Shown: one piece after another, positions 46,175-54,804 of the stretch
Numbering within the stretch: position 1 is the stretch's first letter
Layout: each line of letters starts with the position of its first letter
Assembly: GCF_005048855.1 (NCBI RefSeq)
Contig: NZ_SUME01000009.1
Location: 62,001-126,000 of the forward strand
Source of the DNA: Sphingobacterium olei
GTDB taxonomy: Bacteria > Bacteroidota > Bacteroidia > Sphingobacteriales > Sphingobacteriaceae
Length of the DNA stretch: 64,000 bases
Reading direction: 5' to 3'
Notes under the pieces: model-generated
Seen by the model: only the letters and a program-made list of their open reading frames with translations
The model's database searches: none
What the model was told of the DNA's origin: nothing
Program-made: the position numbers and the translations under genes

Positions 46175-46477
46175 TTATTTGTATTGTTGTTTGATTAAAT
46201 TTTCTAAAGCTTTTAAGTGGTTTTCAAAAGATCGTTGTCCTTTCTCCGTCCTGCGGTAACGCGTATTGGGTTTTCGATCAACGAAACTTTTGAATACGGT
46301 TAAATACCCTTCTTTCTCCAAACTTTTCAGATTAGAAGCTAGATTTCCATCGGTAACATCCAAGAGCTCCTTCAGGGAATTGAAGTCGTATTCCTCATTT
46401 GCGACCAATACGCTCATGATCTGAAGACGTATCCTATTCTCCAATACTTTGTCATATAATGAAAAATCCAAGCTCAC
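46175..46477 (-). CDS. Winged-helix transcriptional regulator (ArsR/MarR-like)
   Basis: A 100-residue single-domain DNA-binding protein. The region LQIMSVLVANEEYDFNSLKE then LLDVTDGNLASNLKSLEKEG is the helix-turn-helix. The wing is VFKSFVDRKPNTRYRRTEKG, and a C-terminal dimerisation helix follows. This matches the small 'winged helix DNA-binding' regulators found in Bacteroidota and archaea. It starts with GTG and shares one base with the TAG stop of the upstream membrane-protein gene (TAGTG), so the genes are translationally coupled. Likely an autoregulator of the creD operon. Confidence 0.9.
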   Translation of the reverse strand: MSLDFSLYDKVLENRIRLQIMSVLVANEEYDFNSLKELLDVTDGNLASNLKSLEKEGYLTVFKSFVDRKPNTRYRRTEKGQRSFENHLKALENLIKQQYK

Positions 46478-47094
46478 TATTCGTATCTTTTATAGACAAT
46501 CAAACCATAAATAATATGTAACACGCCGAATCCGAGAGCCCAAAACCATAATCCATAACCTGGAAAACAAAGTGCAAGAAGACCCAATATGATTTCAAAA
46601 ATACCGAGCCATTTAACCTCCCTAAATGTATAGGTGCTTGCAGCAGTTAATGCTAATCCATAGAAAATCAACAAGGAAGATGCTATTAATCCGTAATATC
46701 CTCTAGCAAATATAATCAGTGAAAACACCCCACCCGTTATCAGCGGAACAGCAACTGCAAATAACAAAGAGCGGCTCGTAGCATTCCAAATCGACTGATT
46801 TATTCGCTTAGCCTTACGTTTAGCCATCAATATACCTGTAACAATAGAAATCAGTAAAACAAATAACGCAATCAGGAGTAGTTTAAATATAATGATTTCG
46901 TCGGTAACAAAGTAATCGCGATATCCAAATTGGCTTTTAAAACCATATACTGTTATGTAACTTAATGCAGCTCCAATTAAAGCATAAGTGCCAATGAGTA
47001 CGCCTGATAAGCCGCTAATAGAAATGAATTTGCTCGATTTTTCCATAATTGAGCGAATTTGTCCTATTTCTTTTATAATGTCCTGTTGATTCAT
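46477..47094 (-). CDS. Uncharacterised membrane protein, first gene of the creD operon
   Basis: A 205-residue protein from ATG 47094 (MNQQDIIKEIGQIRSIMEKS). A short cytoplasmic helix is followed by about five to six hydrophobic helices (ISGLSGVLIGTYALIGAALS; LLLIALFVLLISIVTGIL; VPLITGGVFSLIIFARGYYG; GIFEIILGLLALCFPGYGLW). A longer frame starting at 47142 runs through the palindrome and is unlikely. No known family is recognised. Coupled to the regulator gene, it could be the membrane sensor or the target that the regulator protects. This is an inference from order only. Confidence 0.8.
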   Translation of the reverse strand: MNQQDIIKEIGQIRSIMEKSSKFISISGLSGVLIGTYALIGAALSYITVYGFKSQFGYRDYFVTDEIIIFKLLLIALFVLLISIVTGILMAKRKAKRINQSIWNATSRSLLFAVAVPLITGGVFSLIIFARGYYGLIASSLLIFYGLALTAASTYTFREVKWLGIFEIILGLLALCFPGYGLWFWALGFGVLHIIYGLIVYKRYE

Positions 47095-47099
47095 AAAAG

Positions 47100-47118
47100 T
47101 ACTTTGTTTTCCAAAGTA
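47100..47118. promoter_or_regulatory. Putative operator, copy 1 (ACTTTG-N5-CAAAGT)
   Basis: A 19-bp palindrome TACTTTGTTTTCCAAAGTA lies 6 nt upstream of the ATG at 47094. Half-sites and 5-nt spacing are identical to copy 2 at 46143-46159. The ACTTTG half resembles the -7 box (TAnnTTTG) but is off by one base, so the palindrome may overlap the promoter or the translation start region. Confidence 0.65.
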
Positions 47119-47190
47119 AAAGAATAATAATGACTTACACAACAGAAATTTAATTTTTTATTTTTTTCTGAAAAATAATCAAAAAAAGAC

Positions 47191-47221
47191 TTGACAGATA
47201 TAGTAAACGTTTCTATCTTTG
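47191..47221 (+). promoter_or_regulatory. Promoter of tRNA-Leu
   Basis: TTGACA at 47191-47196, with a 20-nt spacer counted from TTG to TATCTTTG at 47214-47221, fits the Bacteroidota consensus. The mature tRNA starts 22 nt later. Confidence 0.85.
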
Positions 47222-47243
47222 TGGCACAAAAGAAATCCTAACT

Positions 47244-47325
47244 GCGGAAGTGGCGTAATTGGTAGCCGCACCAGACTTAGGATCTGGCGCCGCAAGGCGT
47301 GGGGGTTCGAGTCCCTTCTTCCGCA
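47244..47325 (+). tRNA. tRNA-Leu (anticodon TAG)
   Basis: An 82-nt class II tRNA with acceptor arms GCGGAAG/CTTCCGC and discriminator A. The anticodon stem CCAGA/TCTGG carries loop CTTAGGA with anticodon TAG (Leu). An extended variable arm (CGCCGCAAGGCG) is typical of leucine tRNAs. The T-arm has GGTTCGAGTCC. CCA is not encoded. It has its own promoter and a terminator at 47332. Confidence 0.96.
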
Positions 47326-47331
47326 CTTGAT

Positions 47332-47370
47332 ATCCTCCCGAACACAAAGACATCGGGAGGATTTTTTATT
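47332..47370 (+). terminator. Terminator between tRNA-Leu and trigger factor
   Basis: A 10-bp GC-rich stem ATCCTCCCGA/TCGGGAGGAT is followed by TTTTTT. It starts 7 nt after the tRNA and ends 30 nt before the tig start, so tig either uses readthrough or an internal promoter. Confidence 0.85.
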
Positions 47371-47399
47371 ATAATGCGAAAAATAACGCTAAGAAGAGT

Positions 47400-48731
47400 A
47401 TGAATATTTCACACCAAAAAATTGATGACATCAACGCTAACATTATAGTTGAGTTAACGCCAGAAGATTATAACCCCACGGTTGACAAAGCCATCAAAGA
47501 TCAAGCAAAAAAAGCAAAATTACCTGGATTCCGCCCTGGATTGGTACCAACTGGTCATATTAGACGTACCTTTGGTAAATCCATTTTATTTGATGAGGTC
47601 AATCGCATTATCAATGATAAAATCTCTGAATATATCGGTGAACAAAAGTTAGAAGTATTAGGCCAACCTCTTCCAAAAGAAGAAGCTGACGTGACTTATA
47701 ACTGGGATTTTAAAGATACATTCAAGTTCAACTATGAAATCGGCTTAGCACCGGAATTTGATGTCCCTTTTACAGCAGAAACTGAATTTATAGAATACGA
47801 TATCAAAGCTGACGACGCTACCTTGCAAGAGCGTATTAAAAACTTACGCCGTAGCTATGGTAAAATGACCAATCCTGAAGTTTCTGAAGAGGGTGACGTC
47901 TTATACGCTGCTTTAAAACAAGATAAAGAAGAAGGAATTGAAAAAACAACTTCTATCCGTACGGACATTATCGAAGATGCAAAGATCAAAAAATCACTAG
48001 TGGGTCTTAAAAAAGAAGATACGGTAAAGATCGATGTAAAAAAAGCATTTAAGGTAGCTGACTTAGCACGTATCTTGGATGTAACAGAAGAAGAAGCGGA
48101 GAATCTAGATGTAACGAAATTTGAACTGACCGTTCAAAACATCAACCGTCTTGAAGAATCTGATTTAAATCAAGAATTCTTTGATAAATTATTCCCTGCT
48201 GGCGAAGTGACTACAGAAGAACAATTTAATGCGAAGGTTACAGAAGAAGTAGAAAACTTATTCAAACAAAATTCAGCACAGAAGTTACGTAATGATATGT
48301 ATACTTTTGGAATGGATAAAGCAGATACTAAATTTCCGGAAACGTTCTTAAAAAAATGGCTAAAAGCAACTAATCCAAATCTTTCTGAGCAAGAAATTGA
48401 AGAAGGCTTTGCTGATTTTATAAGCAATTTGAAATGGACTATCATCGAAAATCGCGTAGTAACAGCCAATAATCTTGAAGTAAAATACGACGAAGTTGTT
48501 AATTTGGCTAAAGAACGCATCTATGCGCAAATAAAAATGTACAACATGAACGAAGAACCCACTGATGAACAATTAGGTCAGTTCGCGCTTCAATTATTAT
48601 CGGATAGAGAACAAGCAAATCGTTTATTTGAAGAAGTAAAAGCCTTAAAGGTATTCGATAAGTTGAAATCAACAGTTAAAATCAAATCGAAAAAAATCGA
48701 TTACGATAAATTTGAGAAGCTAGACAAATAA
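47400..48731 (+). CDS. tig: Trigger factor (divergent middle domain)
   Basis: Ribosome-associated chaperone of 443 residues. The N-terminal ribosome-binding domain has KLPGFRPGLVPTGHIRRTFG, which matches the signature GFRxGxxP near 40-48. The middle region (about 145-245), where E. coli trigger factor has an FKBP-type prolyl isomerase, shows GDVLYAALKQ and an unusual long insertion; the FKBP active-site aromatic residues are not seen. The C-terminal helical arms follow (TTEEQFNAKVTEEVENLFKQ, FPETFLKKWLKATN). It therefore probably keeps chaperone but not isomerase activity. In most bacteria tig precedes clpP/clpX; here it does not. Confidence 0.92.
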   Translation: MNISHQKIDDINANIIVELTPEDYNPTVDKAIKDQAKKAKLPGFRPGLVPTGHIRRTFGKSILFDEVNRIINDKISEYIGEQKLEVLGQPLPKEEADVTYNWDFKDTFKFNYEIGLAPEFDVPFTAETEFIEYDIKADDATLQERIKNLRRSYGKMTNPEVSEEGDVLYAALKQDKEEGIEKTTSIRTDIIEDAKIKKSLVGLKKEDTVKIDVKKAFKVADLARILDVTEEEAENLDVTKFELTVQNINRLEESDLNQEFFDKLFPAGEVTTEEQFNAKVTEEVENLFKQNSAQKLRNDMYTFGMDKADTKFPETFLKKWLKATNPNLSEQEIEEGFADFISNLKWTIIENRVVTANNLEVKYDEVVNLAKERIYAQIKMYNMNEEPTDEQLGQFALQLLSDREQANRLFEEVKALKVFDKLKSTVKIKSKKIDYDKFEKLDK

Positions 48732-48755
48732 CCGAATTTTATTTCGACGCCATAT

Positions 48756-48792
48756 AAAAGAGGTTAACAGTCAATGTTGACCTCTTTTTTTT
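48756..48792 (+). terminator. Terminator downstream of tig
   Basis: A 13-bp stem (one G-T pair) AAAGAGGTTAACA with TGTTGACCTCTTT, followed by a run of T residues up to 48792. It stands 24 nt after the tig stop and ends about 10 nt before the GNAT start. Confidence 0.85.
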
Positions 48793-48802
48793 AGAAAACC
48801 TT

Positions 48803-49384
48803 ATGACCATCCGAAACGCAAGACCTCAGGACGCAGATGCAATATCCCAGCTTATGTTATTAGCGATGGAAGAAATCATCTACGACTTCATTTGTCAGAG
48901 AAATAAGCAAGAAGCGTTGAATTTCTTAGCGTATTTCATCAGATTAGAATCTAATCAATATTCCTATCAGAACATTCTAGTAGTGGAAGATGCTAATGTT
49001 ATAATTGCTCAAGTATGTTTGTATCCAGGAAAAGATCTGCTCGCTCTCAGGAAACCTATTATAGCTTATCTCCTTGAAAATTATGGACACAATTTAAAAC
49101 CTGAAAATGAAACACAAGAAGGTGAAATCTATTTGGATACTCTCGCTGTATCAACACTTGAGCAAGGGAAAGGAATAGGAAAAATCTTATTACAATTTGT
49201 AATAGACAAGTATGTTTACATCGAAAAACAACGATTAGGATTATTAGTTGATAAAATCAATCCAAATGCAAAGTCTCTTTACCTCAAATTAGGGTTCGAG
49301 GTACAAACTAATCTGTTAATATTTGGAAAGGAGATGGAGCACTTACAGGTAATACCTACTAAAACTGAATATTATAACCAATAG
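48803..49384 (+). CDS. GNAT-family N-acetyltransferase
   Basis: Cytoplasmic acetyltransferase of 193 residues. The N-terminal TIRNARPQDADAISQLM is the usual GNAT beginning. The acetyl-CoA loop is EQGKGIGKILLQ (pattern Q-x-x-G-x-G) at about 133-144, preceded by YLDTLAVS. The C-terminal NPNAKSLYLKLGFEV is the standard late motif. Substrate unknown. Its last 26 bases overlap the 3' end of the convergent DUF3943 gene. Confidence 0.9.
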   Translation: MTIRNARPQDADAISQLMLLAMEEIIYDFICQRNKQEALNFLAYFIRLESNQYSYQNILVVEDANVIIAQVCLYPGKDLLALRKPIIAYLLENYGHNLKPENETQEGEIYLDTLAVSTLEQGKGIGKILLQFVIDKYVYIEKQRLGLLVDKINPNAKSLYLKLGFEVQTNLLIFGKEMEHLQVIPTKTEYYNQ

Positions 49385-50873
49385 AAACTCGACCAAATGG
49401 GAATTCACGATGAAAATCATCATATTGAGGGTCATCAAAATTCCCTTGTAATGAGAAATATCCTGAACTGGCATTCAATGAGAACCTTTTAAAAAGCCGA
49501 AGACTAGCTTCTATTGTGCCAGCATGCAAAATATAATGCGAATCATTACCGCTAATTGTAAAGAAAACCCCTCCGTTATAGTCCGCAGTCAACATCAACC
49601 GATTTAACACACTCAATTCACCACGATAACGATAACTTAAGCCTGATCCGTAGTTGTAATTACGACTTGCGCCATAAAGCAGGTAAGGATCTGGGACAGC
49701 AGCTAAAACCACAGCACCAGCACCAGCGCTCATATTGAGTCTGTTGTTTTTCTTATAGCGGAATTCAGAGACCCAGTTATAATTAATACTTTGAGCTCCA
49801 TAAAAGAAGGCATCATTATTATAGAAATCATAATGTGCATTTAATGTTCCAAAATGACTACTTTTTCTACTTTTAAAAAATTCCGCACCATACAACAGCG
49901 CATGGACATTTACCGCATTAATAAACGTGCTATCTCCATCCCCTACTTCAAAGTTGACATAAAATTGATCAAAAGGTCTTTTATAATTGTGGGCTCCGTT
50001 ACTGTACTTGAAACGTAACCGGGCATAAAATGTATTTTTCCCTTCTGTTAAAAAATCGCCTTCCTTGGCATCGTACCGCCGTACACCGGCATCTACTTCA
50101 GCACTGATAATCGAGGAGTCAACCGAATTGTAATCATCTACTTTTCCCCATTTACCATCTAATAATCGATTAAGACCGTTCACAGGGTTGACAATCAAAG
50201 CGACAATTTCATTCCCGATTCGATTCCCATATTTCCCTCTCGCCAATATATTCCGCGAAACCCGATGCGTCATTTCTCCCAGAATTACGCCTCCGAAAGC
50301 TGTATTTACCAGATCATTAATGGAGGGGTGCTGCGTTTCACCTGCTGTTTCCCAAATATACGATCCCAGCACAGTGGCTGCACTTGATTGATAAAAGTTG
50401 TAGCCATTACTTCGAAAAGCATTAAAATACAACTGTCCGTGATAGGGATGATCGATTTGATTAGTCGTAAATTGATTGTCATCCCAGTCCCAGGCACTGA
50501 TACGTTGGTGATCAATGAAATTTTGAAACGAAATATAAGAATATGGATCGCGTGTAATAAATCTGTTGAATGATGCCGGAACAGCTTGTGCTAAAAACCA
50601 CTCAGTGCCAGCGCGCCAGAAATGTTTAGGACGAATGGGGTCTGTATTTTTAGCAAATGTATCACGAATAGAATAGTTTGTTGATACATTATTACGTTCC
50701 TGTATTTCATACGCATGCACCTTGTCTTTTAAATTACCGTATCGAATATTCCTGTTTTTTGGTTCCTGGTTCTTTATGCATAATATTTTATCACTGGATA
50801 TAGAATCCACAGCGTGTTGGGCAAAAGATACGGATTGGCAGCAAAAAAAAATAAGTAACAACAATTTATCCAC
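49359..50873 (-). CDS. DUF3943-family outer-membrane protein
   Basis: A 504-residue exported protein with signal peptide (1-19, ending VSFAQ). About 85-235 hold the DUF3943 region (AVPASFNRFITRDPYSYISF; WDWDDNQFTTNQIDHPYHGQ; TAFGGVILGEMTHRVSR). About 270-504 consist of alternating strands ending in YNIQF, a barrel-like C-terminus. Function unknown. The 3' end overlaps the convergent GNAT gene by 26 nt and no terminator lies between them. Confidence 0.85.
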   Translation of the reverse strand: MDKLLLLIFFCCQSVSFAQHAVDSISSDKILCIKNQEPKNRNIRYGNLKDKVHAYEIQERNNVSTNYSIRDTFAKNTDPIRPKHFWRAGTEWFLAQAVPASFNRFITRDPYSYISFQNFIDHQRISAWDWDDNQFTTNQIDHPYHGQLYFNAFRSNGYNFYQSSAATVLGSYIWETAGETQHPSINDLVNTAFGGVILGEMTHRVSRNILARGKYGNRIGNEIVALIVNPVNGLNRLLDGKWGKVDDYNSVDSSIISAEVDAGVRRYDAKEGDFLTEGKNTFYARLRFKYSNGAHNYKRPFDQFYVNFEVGDGDSTFINAVNVHALLYGAEFFKSRKSSHFGTLNAHYDFYNNDAFFYGAQSINYNWVSEFRYKKNNRLNMSAGAGAVVLAAVPDPYLLYGASRNYNYGSGLSYRYRGELSVLNRLMLTADYNGGVFFTISGNDSHYILHAGTIEASLRLFKRFSLNASSGYFSLQGNFDDPQYDDFHREFPFGRVSIGYNIQF

Positions 50874-50949
50874 AATAAAAACGACGTTTAAGAAACAAAA
50901 ATAGTATTTTACCCGAGCTTCTTATCACTAAACGACAAAACATATTATT

Positions 50950-51125
50950 AAGAAGGTGTCTAAAAGGTCGTTATCTACAAGAAAAACGCGTCATTGCGAG
51001 GAAGAATGACGACCGCGAAGCAGCTCCGAAGGAAACCAATCTGAGTTTTAACATCGTCAGATTGGTTCACCATCGTCCCTCCGGTTCGCAATGACGACGA
51101 TGTTGTGCTTTTTAGACACCTTCTT
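50950..51125. mobile_element. MITE-like palindromic repeat element, 176 bp
   Basis: Perfect 16-bp terminal inverted repeats AAGAAGGTGTCTAAAA (50950-50965) and complement (51110-51125). Inside are further nested complements: GTCATTGCGA (50990-50999) with TCGCAATGAC (51086-51095) and AACCAATCTGA (51034-51044) with TCAGATTGGTT (51057-51067), so the whole element folds into one long hairpin. The GTCATTGCGAGG core with a CCAATCT segment is reminiscent of REP-like or MITE repeats of many genomes. It has no open frame and sits just upstream of the DUF3943 gene and downstream of pirin. I saw no other copy in this window. Confidence 0.8.
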
Positions 51126-51136
51126 CCAAATAAATT

Positions 51137-51850
51137 CTATTGAAGCATGGGAACTTCCATTATCAAAACAGAAGATTTGGTAGTAGCTTTAAAACGAACC
51201 TGTTGAACTTCCCAAATACCAAGTCCATCCCTTTTTCCCAGGTCTTCGTCGTTAACGGAGAGTTCTCCTTCGAGTACAAATACATATACTCCATTTTCAG
51301 GATTCTTTAACGTATAACTCATTTCGAATCCTTCGGTTAAATCAGCCAAATGAAACCAGGCATCTTGATGAATCCATACCCCCTCATCCTCTTTATTGGG
51401 GGACAATATTTGTTGAAATTTATTATAACACCCCTCAACTGAGATCGCCTGCTGATCGTATCTCGGTTTTACATTACGTTCATTGGGGAATAACCATATC
51501 TGTAAAAACTTAACTGCTTCATCAGCATTAGCATTGTATTCGCTATGCTGAATACCCGTTCCCGCGCTCATTACTTGAATCTCGCCTGTACGAATTATGC
51601 CTTTGTTACCAATACTGTCCTGATGCTGGAGCACACCTTCCAATGGTATGGAGATGATTTCCATGTTATCGTGCGGGTGCGCACCGAATCCATTTCCTCC
51701 AGACACATGATCATCATTTAAAACACGTAAAGCTCCAAAATGTACGCGATCTTGATCGTAATAACCACCAAAACTAAAACTATGGAAACTCTTCAACCAC
51801 CCATGATCTGCATAGCCTCTGGTATCTGCCCTGTGAATTACTTTCTTCAT
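51137..51850 (-). CDS. Pirin-family protein
   Basis: Bicupin of 237 residues. Metal-binding residues lie in HPHDNMEIISIPLEG (two His, near 57-59) and GTGIQHSEYN (His/Glu, near 102-104), as in E. coli YhhW and human pirin. The opening HRADTRGYADHGWLKSFHSF is typical. Family members can act as quercetin dioxygenases or redox-sensitive regulators; which applies is unknown. It is transcribed after a Crp/Fnr gene on the same strand (78-nt gap), which may control it. Confidence 0.92.
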   Translation of the reverse strand: MKKVIHRADTRGYADHGWLKSFHSFSFGGYYDQDRVHFGALRVLNDDHVSGGNGFGAHPHDNMEIISIPLEGVLQHQDSIGNKGIIRTGEIQVMSAGTGIQHSEYNANADEAVKFLQIWLFPNERNVKPRYDQQAISVEGCYNKFQQILSPNKEDEGVWIHQDAWFHLADLTEGFEMSYTLKNPENGVYVFVLEGELSVNDEDLGKRDGLGIWEVQQVRFKATTKSSVLIMEVPMLQ

Positions 51851-51928
51851 ACTATTCCTTTCAAATTGTTATAGACAAAAGTAAGGGAACTTAGAACCTT
51901 ATTTCTTAACCTATATTAAGAAATCGAT

Positions 51929-52501
51929 CTAACTCCTTTCACCCCGGAGTTTACTCAGAAATTCGGGTGTAATTCCGATATAAGAGGCAATTTGCTTCTG
52001 AGGCAATGTATTAATCAATGTAGGGTATAGATCGCAGAATTTTTGATAACGCACCTTCGCGGGAAGACTCAGGTAGTCCAACGTTCTATGGTTGCTACTG
52101 GCTAATGCATTTTCAGTTAATACTCGAAAATAACGTTCAAGTTTTGGAATTCGATCGAAAATTCGGAGTTGACAATCCCGGCTTAAAATCAATACCTTAG
52201 AATCCAATAAAGCATCGATGTTCAATTCACTGGGTGTTTGTTTCACAAAACTGTACATATCTGAAATCCACCAGTTCTCAGGAGCGAATTGTAAAATATG
52301 TTCGAATCCATTTTGGTCGATAGTATAAGAGCGTAAGCAGCCTTCTAATATAAAAGCGGAATACTGCGCTATTTCACCTGCCCTATGTACAAAATGCTTG
52401 CGTGGAACATCTTTCTCGCGAACCAGTTCTTTTACGATTTCGATCTCTTCTCCATTCAAAAGGCATATCCCATTAATATGAGAAATTAATTTATCAACCA
52501 T
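51929..52501 (-). CDS. Crp/Fnr-family transcriptional regulator
   Basis: A 190-residue regulator with cyclic-nucleotide-binding-type beta roll (about 20-115; FVHRAGEIAQYSAFILEGCL) and a C-terminal winged helix whose recognition segment is LPQKQIASYIGITPEFLSKL. The protein ends almost immediately after the recognition helix, as common in this Bacteroidota subfamily. No Fnr-type Cys cluster is present, so oxygen sensing via an iron-sulfur cluster is unlikely. It lies upstream of pirin on the same strand and may regulate it. Confidence 0.9.
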   Translation of the reverse strand: MVDKLISHINGICLLNGEEIEIVKELVREKDVPRKHFVHRAGEIAQYSAFILEGCLRSYTIDQNGFEHILQFAPENWWISDMYSFVKQTPSELNIDALLDSKVLILSRDCQLRIFDRIPKLERYFRVLTENALASSNHRTLDYLSLPAKVRYQKFCDLYPTLINTLPQKQIASYIGITPEFLSKLRGERS

Positions 52502-52527
52502 ACAAGCAAAATATCAATTTACAAGCA

Positions 52528-54681
52528 TTAATACAATTTATAACCAACTCCCATATTTTGAAACATAAAAGCCCATTTATCCACTTGTTCCGCAATGACC
52601 ATAGCAGTGGATTTACCTGCACCATGTCCGGCCTTCGTATCAATACGAATCAGCACTGGATTCGGTCCTGTATGATATTCCTGAAGACGTGCCGCAAATT
52701 TAAAGGAATGAGCAGGCACAACTCGGTCGTCATGGTCAGCCGTCGTCACCATTGTAGCTGGATAAGCTGTATTCGGCTTCAACGCATGATATGGAGAATA
52801 CTTATACAAATAGGCAAACATCTCCTTACTATCGTCTGCTGTCCCATAATCAAATGCCCATCCCGCTCCGGCGGTAAATTTATGATAACGGAGCATATCC
52901 AGCACACCCACGGCAGGAAATGCCACTTTAAATAATTCCGGTCGTTGCGTCATACATGCGCCCACTAATAATCCACCATTCGACCCACCCGCAATAGCCA
53001 ACCGCTCTGAAGAGGTATATTTCTGGTCGATCAGGTATTCGGCCGCAGCGATAAAATCGTCAAATACATTTTGCTTATTCATCTGCACACCGGCAAGATG
53101 CCAATGTTCGCCATACTCTCCTCCCCCGCGAAGGTTCGCCACGGCATGTATTCCACCTTGTTCTAACAGGATAATATTACCGGTAGAAAAGGACGGTGTC
53201 AAGCTTATATTAAATCCACCATAGCCATACAATACAGTAGGATTGGTACCATCCAATTTAATATCCCTTTTATAGGTAATGATCATCGGTATCTTCGTTC
53301 CATCCTTAGAGGTATAAAATACTTGCTTCGACTCATATCGGGAAGGGTCGAAATTGATTGCCGACTTTTTATATATTTCCGATTTTCCGGATGCAATATC
53401 ATACTTATAGATCGTAACCGGATTAACGTAATTCGTAAAAGAATAATATAAATCTTTATCTTTCACTTTCGCACTGAATCCGCCTGCAGAACCTATACCG
53501 GGCAGCTCGATTTCCCGTTCTAGCGTCCCGTTTCGGTCATATTGTTTTACCAGCGAAGTTGCGTCCTTCAGGTAATTCGCAAATATCTTACCTCCACCGG
53601 TTGTAGGTGATAGCGACTGTTCGGTTTCGGCAATCAATGTTTGCCAATTTTCCGGTTGTGGATTGGCGGCATCAACCGTTACTACACGTCCATTGGGTGC
53701 ATCCAGTTCCGTGTAAATAAATAATCTAGATCCATCGTTATCGATGATTTCATGATTTTTGTCCATATCACCCACCACTGTTACAAACACGGTGTTGGAG
53801 GAGAAGAGGTCTTTAATATATAGTTCGTTGCCGGAGGTGGTATTCGCTGCCGACACCACCAGATAACGTTCATCTTCCGTTAAGCTGGCACTGATGTAGC
53901 GACGCGGCGTTTCTGAGCCACCAAATACCAGTTCGTCTTCTATCTGCGGTGTATTTAGTTTATGGAAATATAGCTTATGCCGATCGGTCATCGCCGATAA
54001 CGCAGACCCTTCTTTGGGTTTATCATAACTGCTATAATAAATCCCCTCATTACCTCTCCAAGCTAGTCCTGAGAACTTCACATCTACCAGTGCCTCTCCG
54101 ACAACAGATTTATCTTCCGTCTTCAAAACGACAACCTTTGTCCAGTCAGATCCACCGTCCGAAATCTGGTATGCGACCAACGAACCGTCCTTAGAGAACG
54201 ATATATCGGCCAATGAGCTTGTGCCATCTTCAGAAAATTTATTAGGATCTAAAAAAACCTCTTCTTTTCCGTCATCACCTTTTTTACGCCAGAGTACATA
54301 TTGATTCTGAAGCCCGTCATTTTTATAAAAATAGATATAGTCGCCCTCTTTAATTGGGGCGCCTACCTTCTCATAATTCCACAAACTTTCCAGTCGTTTA
54401 TAAATAGCATCACGAAATGGAATCTGTTCTAAATAATCCTGTGTTACTTCGTTTTGAGCAGTTACCCACTGTTTGGTTTCATCAGATAAGTCATCCTCTA
54501 ACCAATGATACGGATCGTCTACAACGGTTCCGAAGTAATCATCTTTTACATCTACTTTTTCTGTCTTTGGGTATGGTTTCAGTTTAATTTCCTTATTCAC
54601 TTCGATACTTTTTTGCCCTTGCTGTCCGCATCCCACGATCGTCAATACTGACAATAGCATAATACTAAATGATTTATTCAT
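52528..54681 (-). CDS. Lipoprotein prolyl oligopeptidase (S9A)
   Basis: Prolyl oligopeptidase of 717 residues, cleaving after Pro in short peptides. A lipoprotein signal is present (LTIVGCGQ, lipid Cys near 18), placing it at a membrane surface. The N-terminal DYFGTVVDDPYHWLEDD is the S9A hallmark. A seven-blade propeller follows, then the alpha/beta hydrolase with YGYGGFNISLTPSF, catalytic Ser in GGSNGGLLVGA, Asp in TADHDDRVVPAHSFKF, and His in TKAGHGAG. It is likely monocistronic. With the S9 and M61 peptidases in this window it suggests active peptide use. Confidence 0.95.
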   Translation of the reverse strand: MNKSFSIMLLSVLTIVGCGQQGQKSIEVNKEIKLKPYPKTEKVDVKDDYFGTVVDDPYHWLEDDLSDETKQWVTAQNEVTQDYLEQIPFRDAIYKRLESLWNYEKVGAPIKEGDYIYFYKNDGLQNQYVLWRKKGDDGKEEVFLDPNKFSEDGTSSLADISFSKDGSLVAYQISDGGSDWTKVVVLKTEDKSVVGEALVDVKFSGLAWRGNEGIYYSSYDKPKEGSALSAMTDRHKLYFHKLNTPQIEDELVFGGSETPRRYISASLTEDERYLVVSAANTTSGNELYIKDLFSSNTVFVTVVGDMDKNHEIIDNDGSRLFIYTELDAPNGRVVTVDAANPQPENWQTLIAETEQSLSPTTGGGKIFANYLKDATSLVKQYDRNGTLEREIELPGIGSAGGFSAKVKDKDLYYSFTNYVNPVTIYKYDIASGKSEIYKKSAINFDPSRYESKQVFYTSKDGTKIPMIITYKRDIKLDGTNPTVLYGYGGFNISLTPSFSTGNIILLEQGGIHAVANLRGGGEYGEHWHLAGVQMNKQNVFDDFIAAAEYLIDQKYTSSERLAIAGGSNGGLLVGACMTQRPELFKVAFPAVGVLDMLRYHKFTAGAGWAFDYGTADDSKEMFAYLYKYSPYHALKPNTAYPATMVTTADHDDRVVPAHSFKFAARLQEYHTGPNPVLIRIDTKAGHGAGKSTAMVIAEQVDKWAFMFQNMGVGYKLY

Positions 54682-54804
54682 ATTTTAATACTTGATACGA
54701 CAAGATAGGAGTTTTTTTTTAGGATATAACAAAACTTTCATGATCCATTGAATCACCAACAGGCATGAAAGTTCTTGATGGCCTCTGAGAATAGACACTT
54801 TCAG

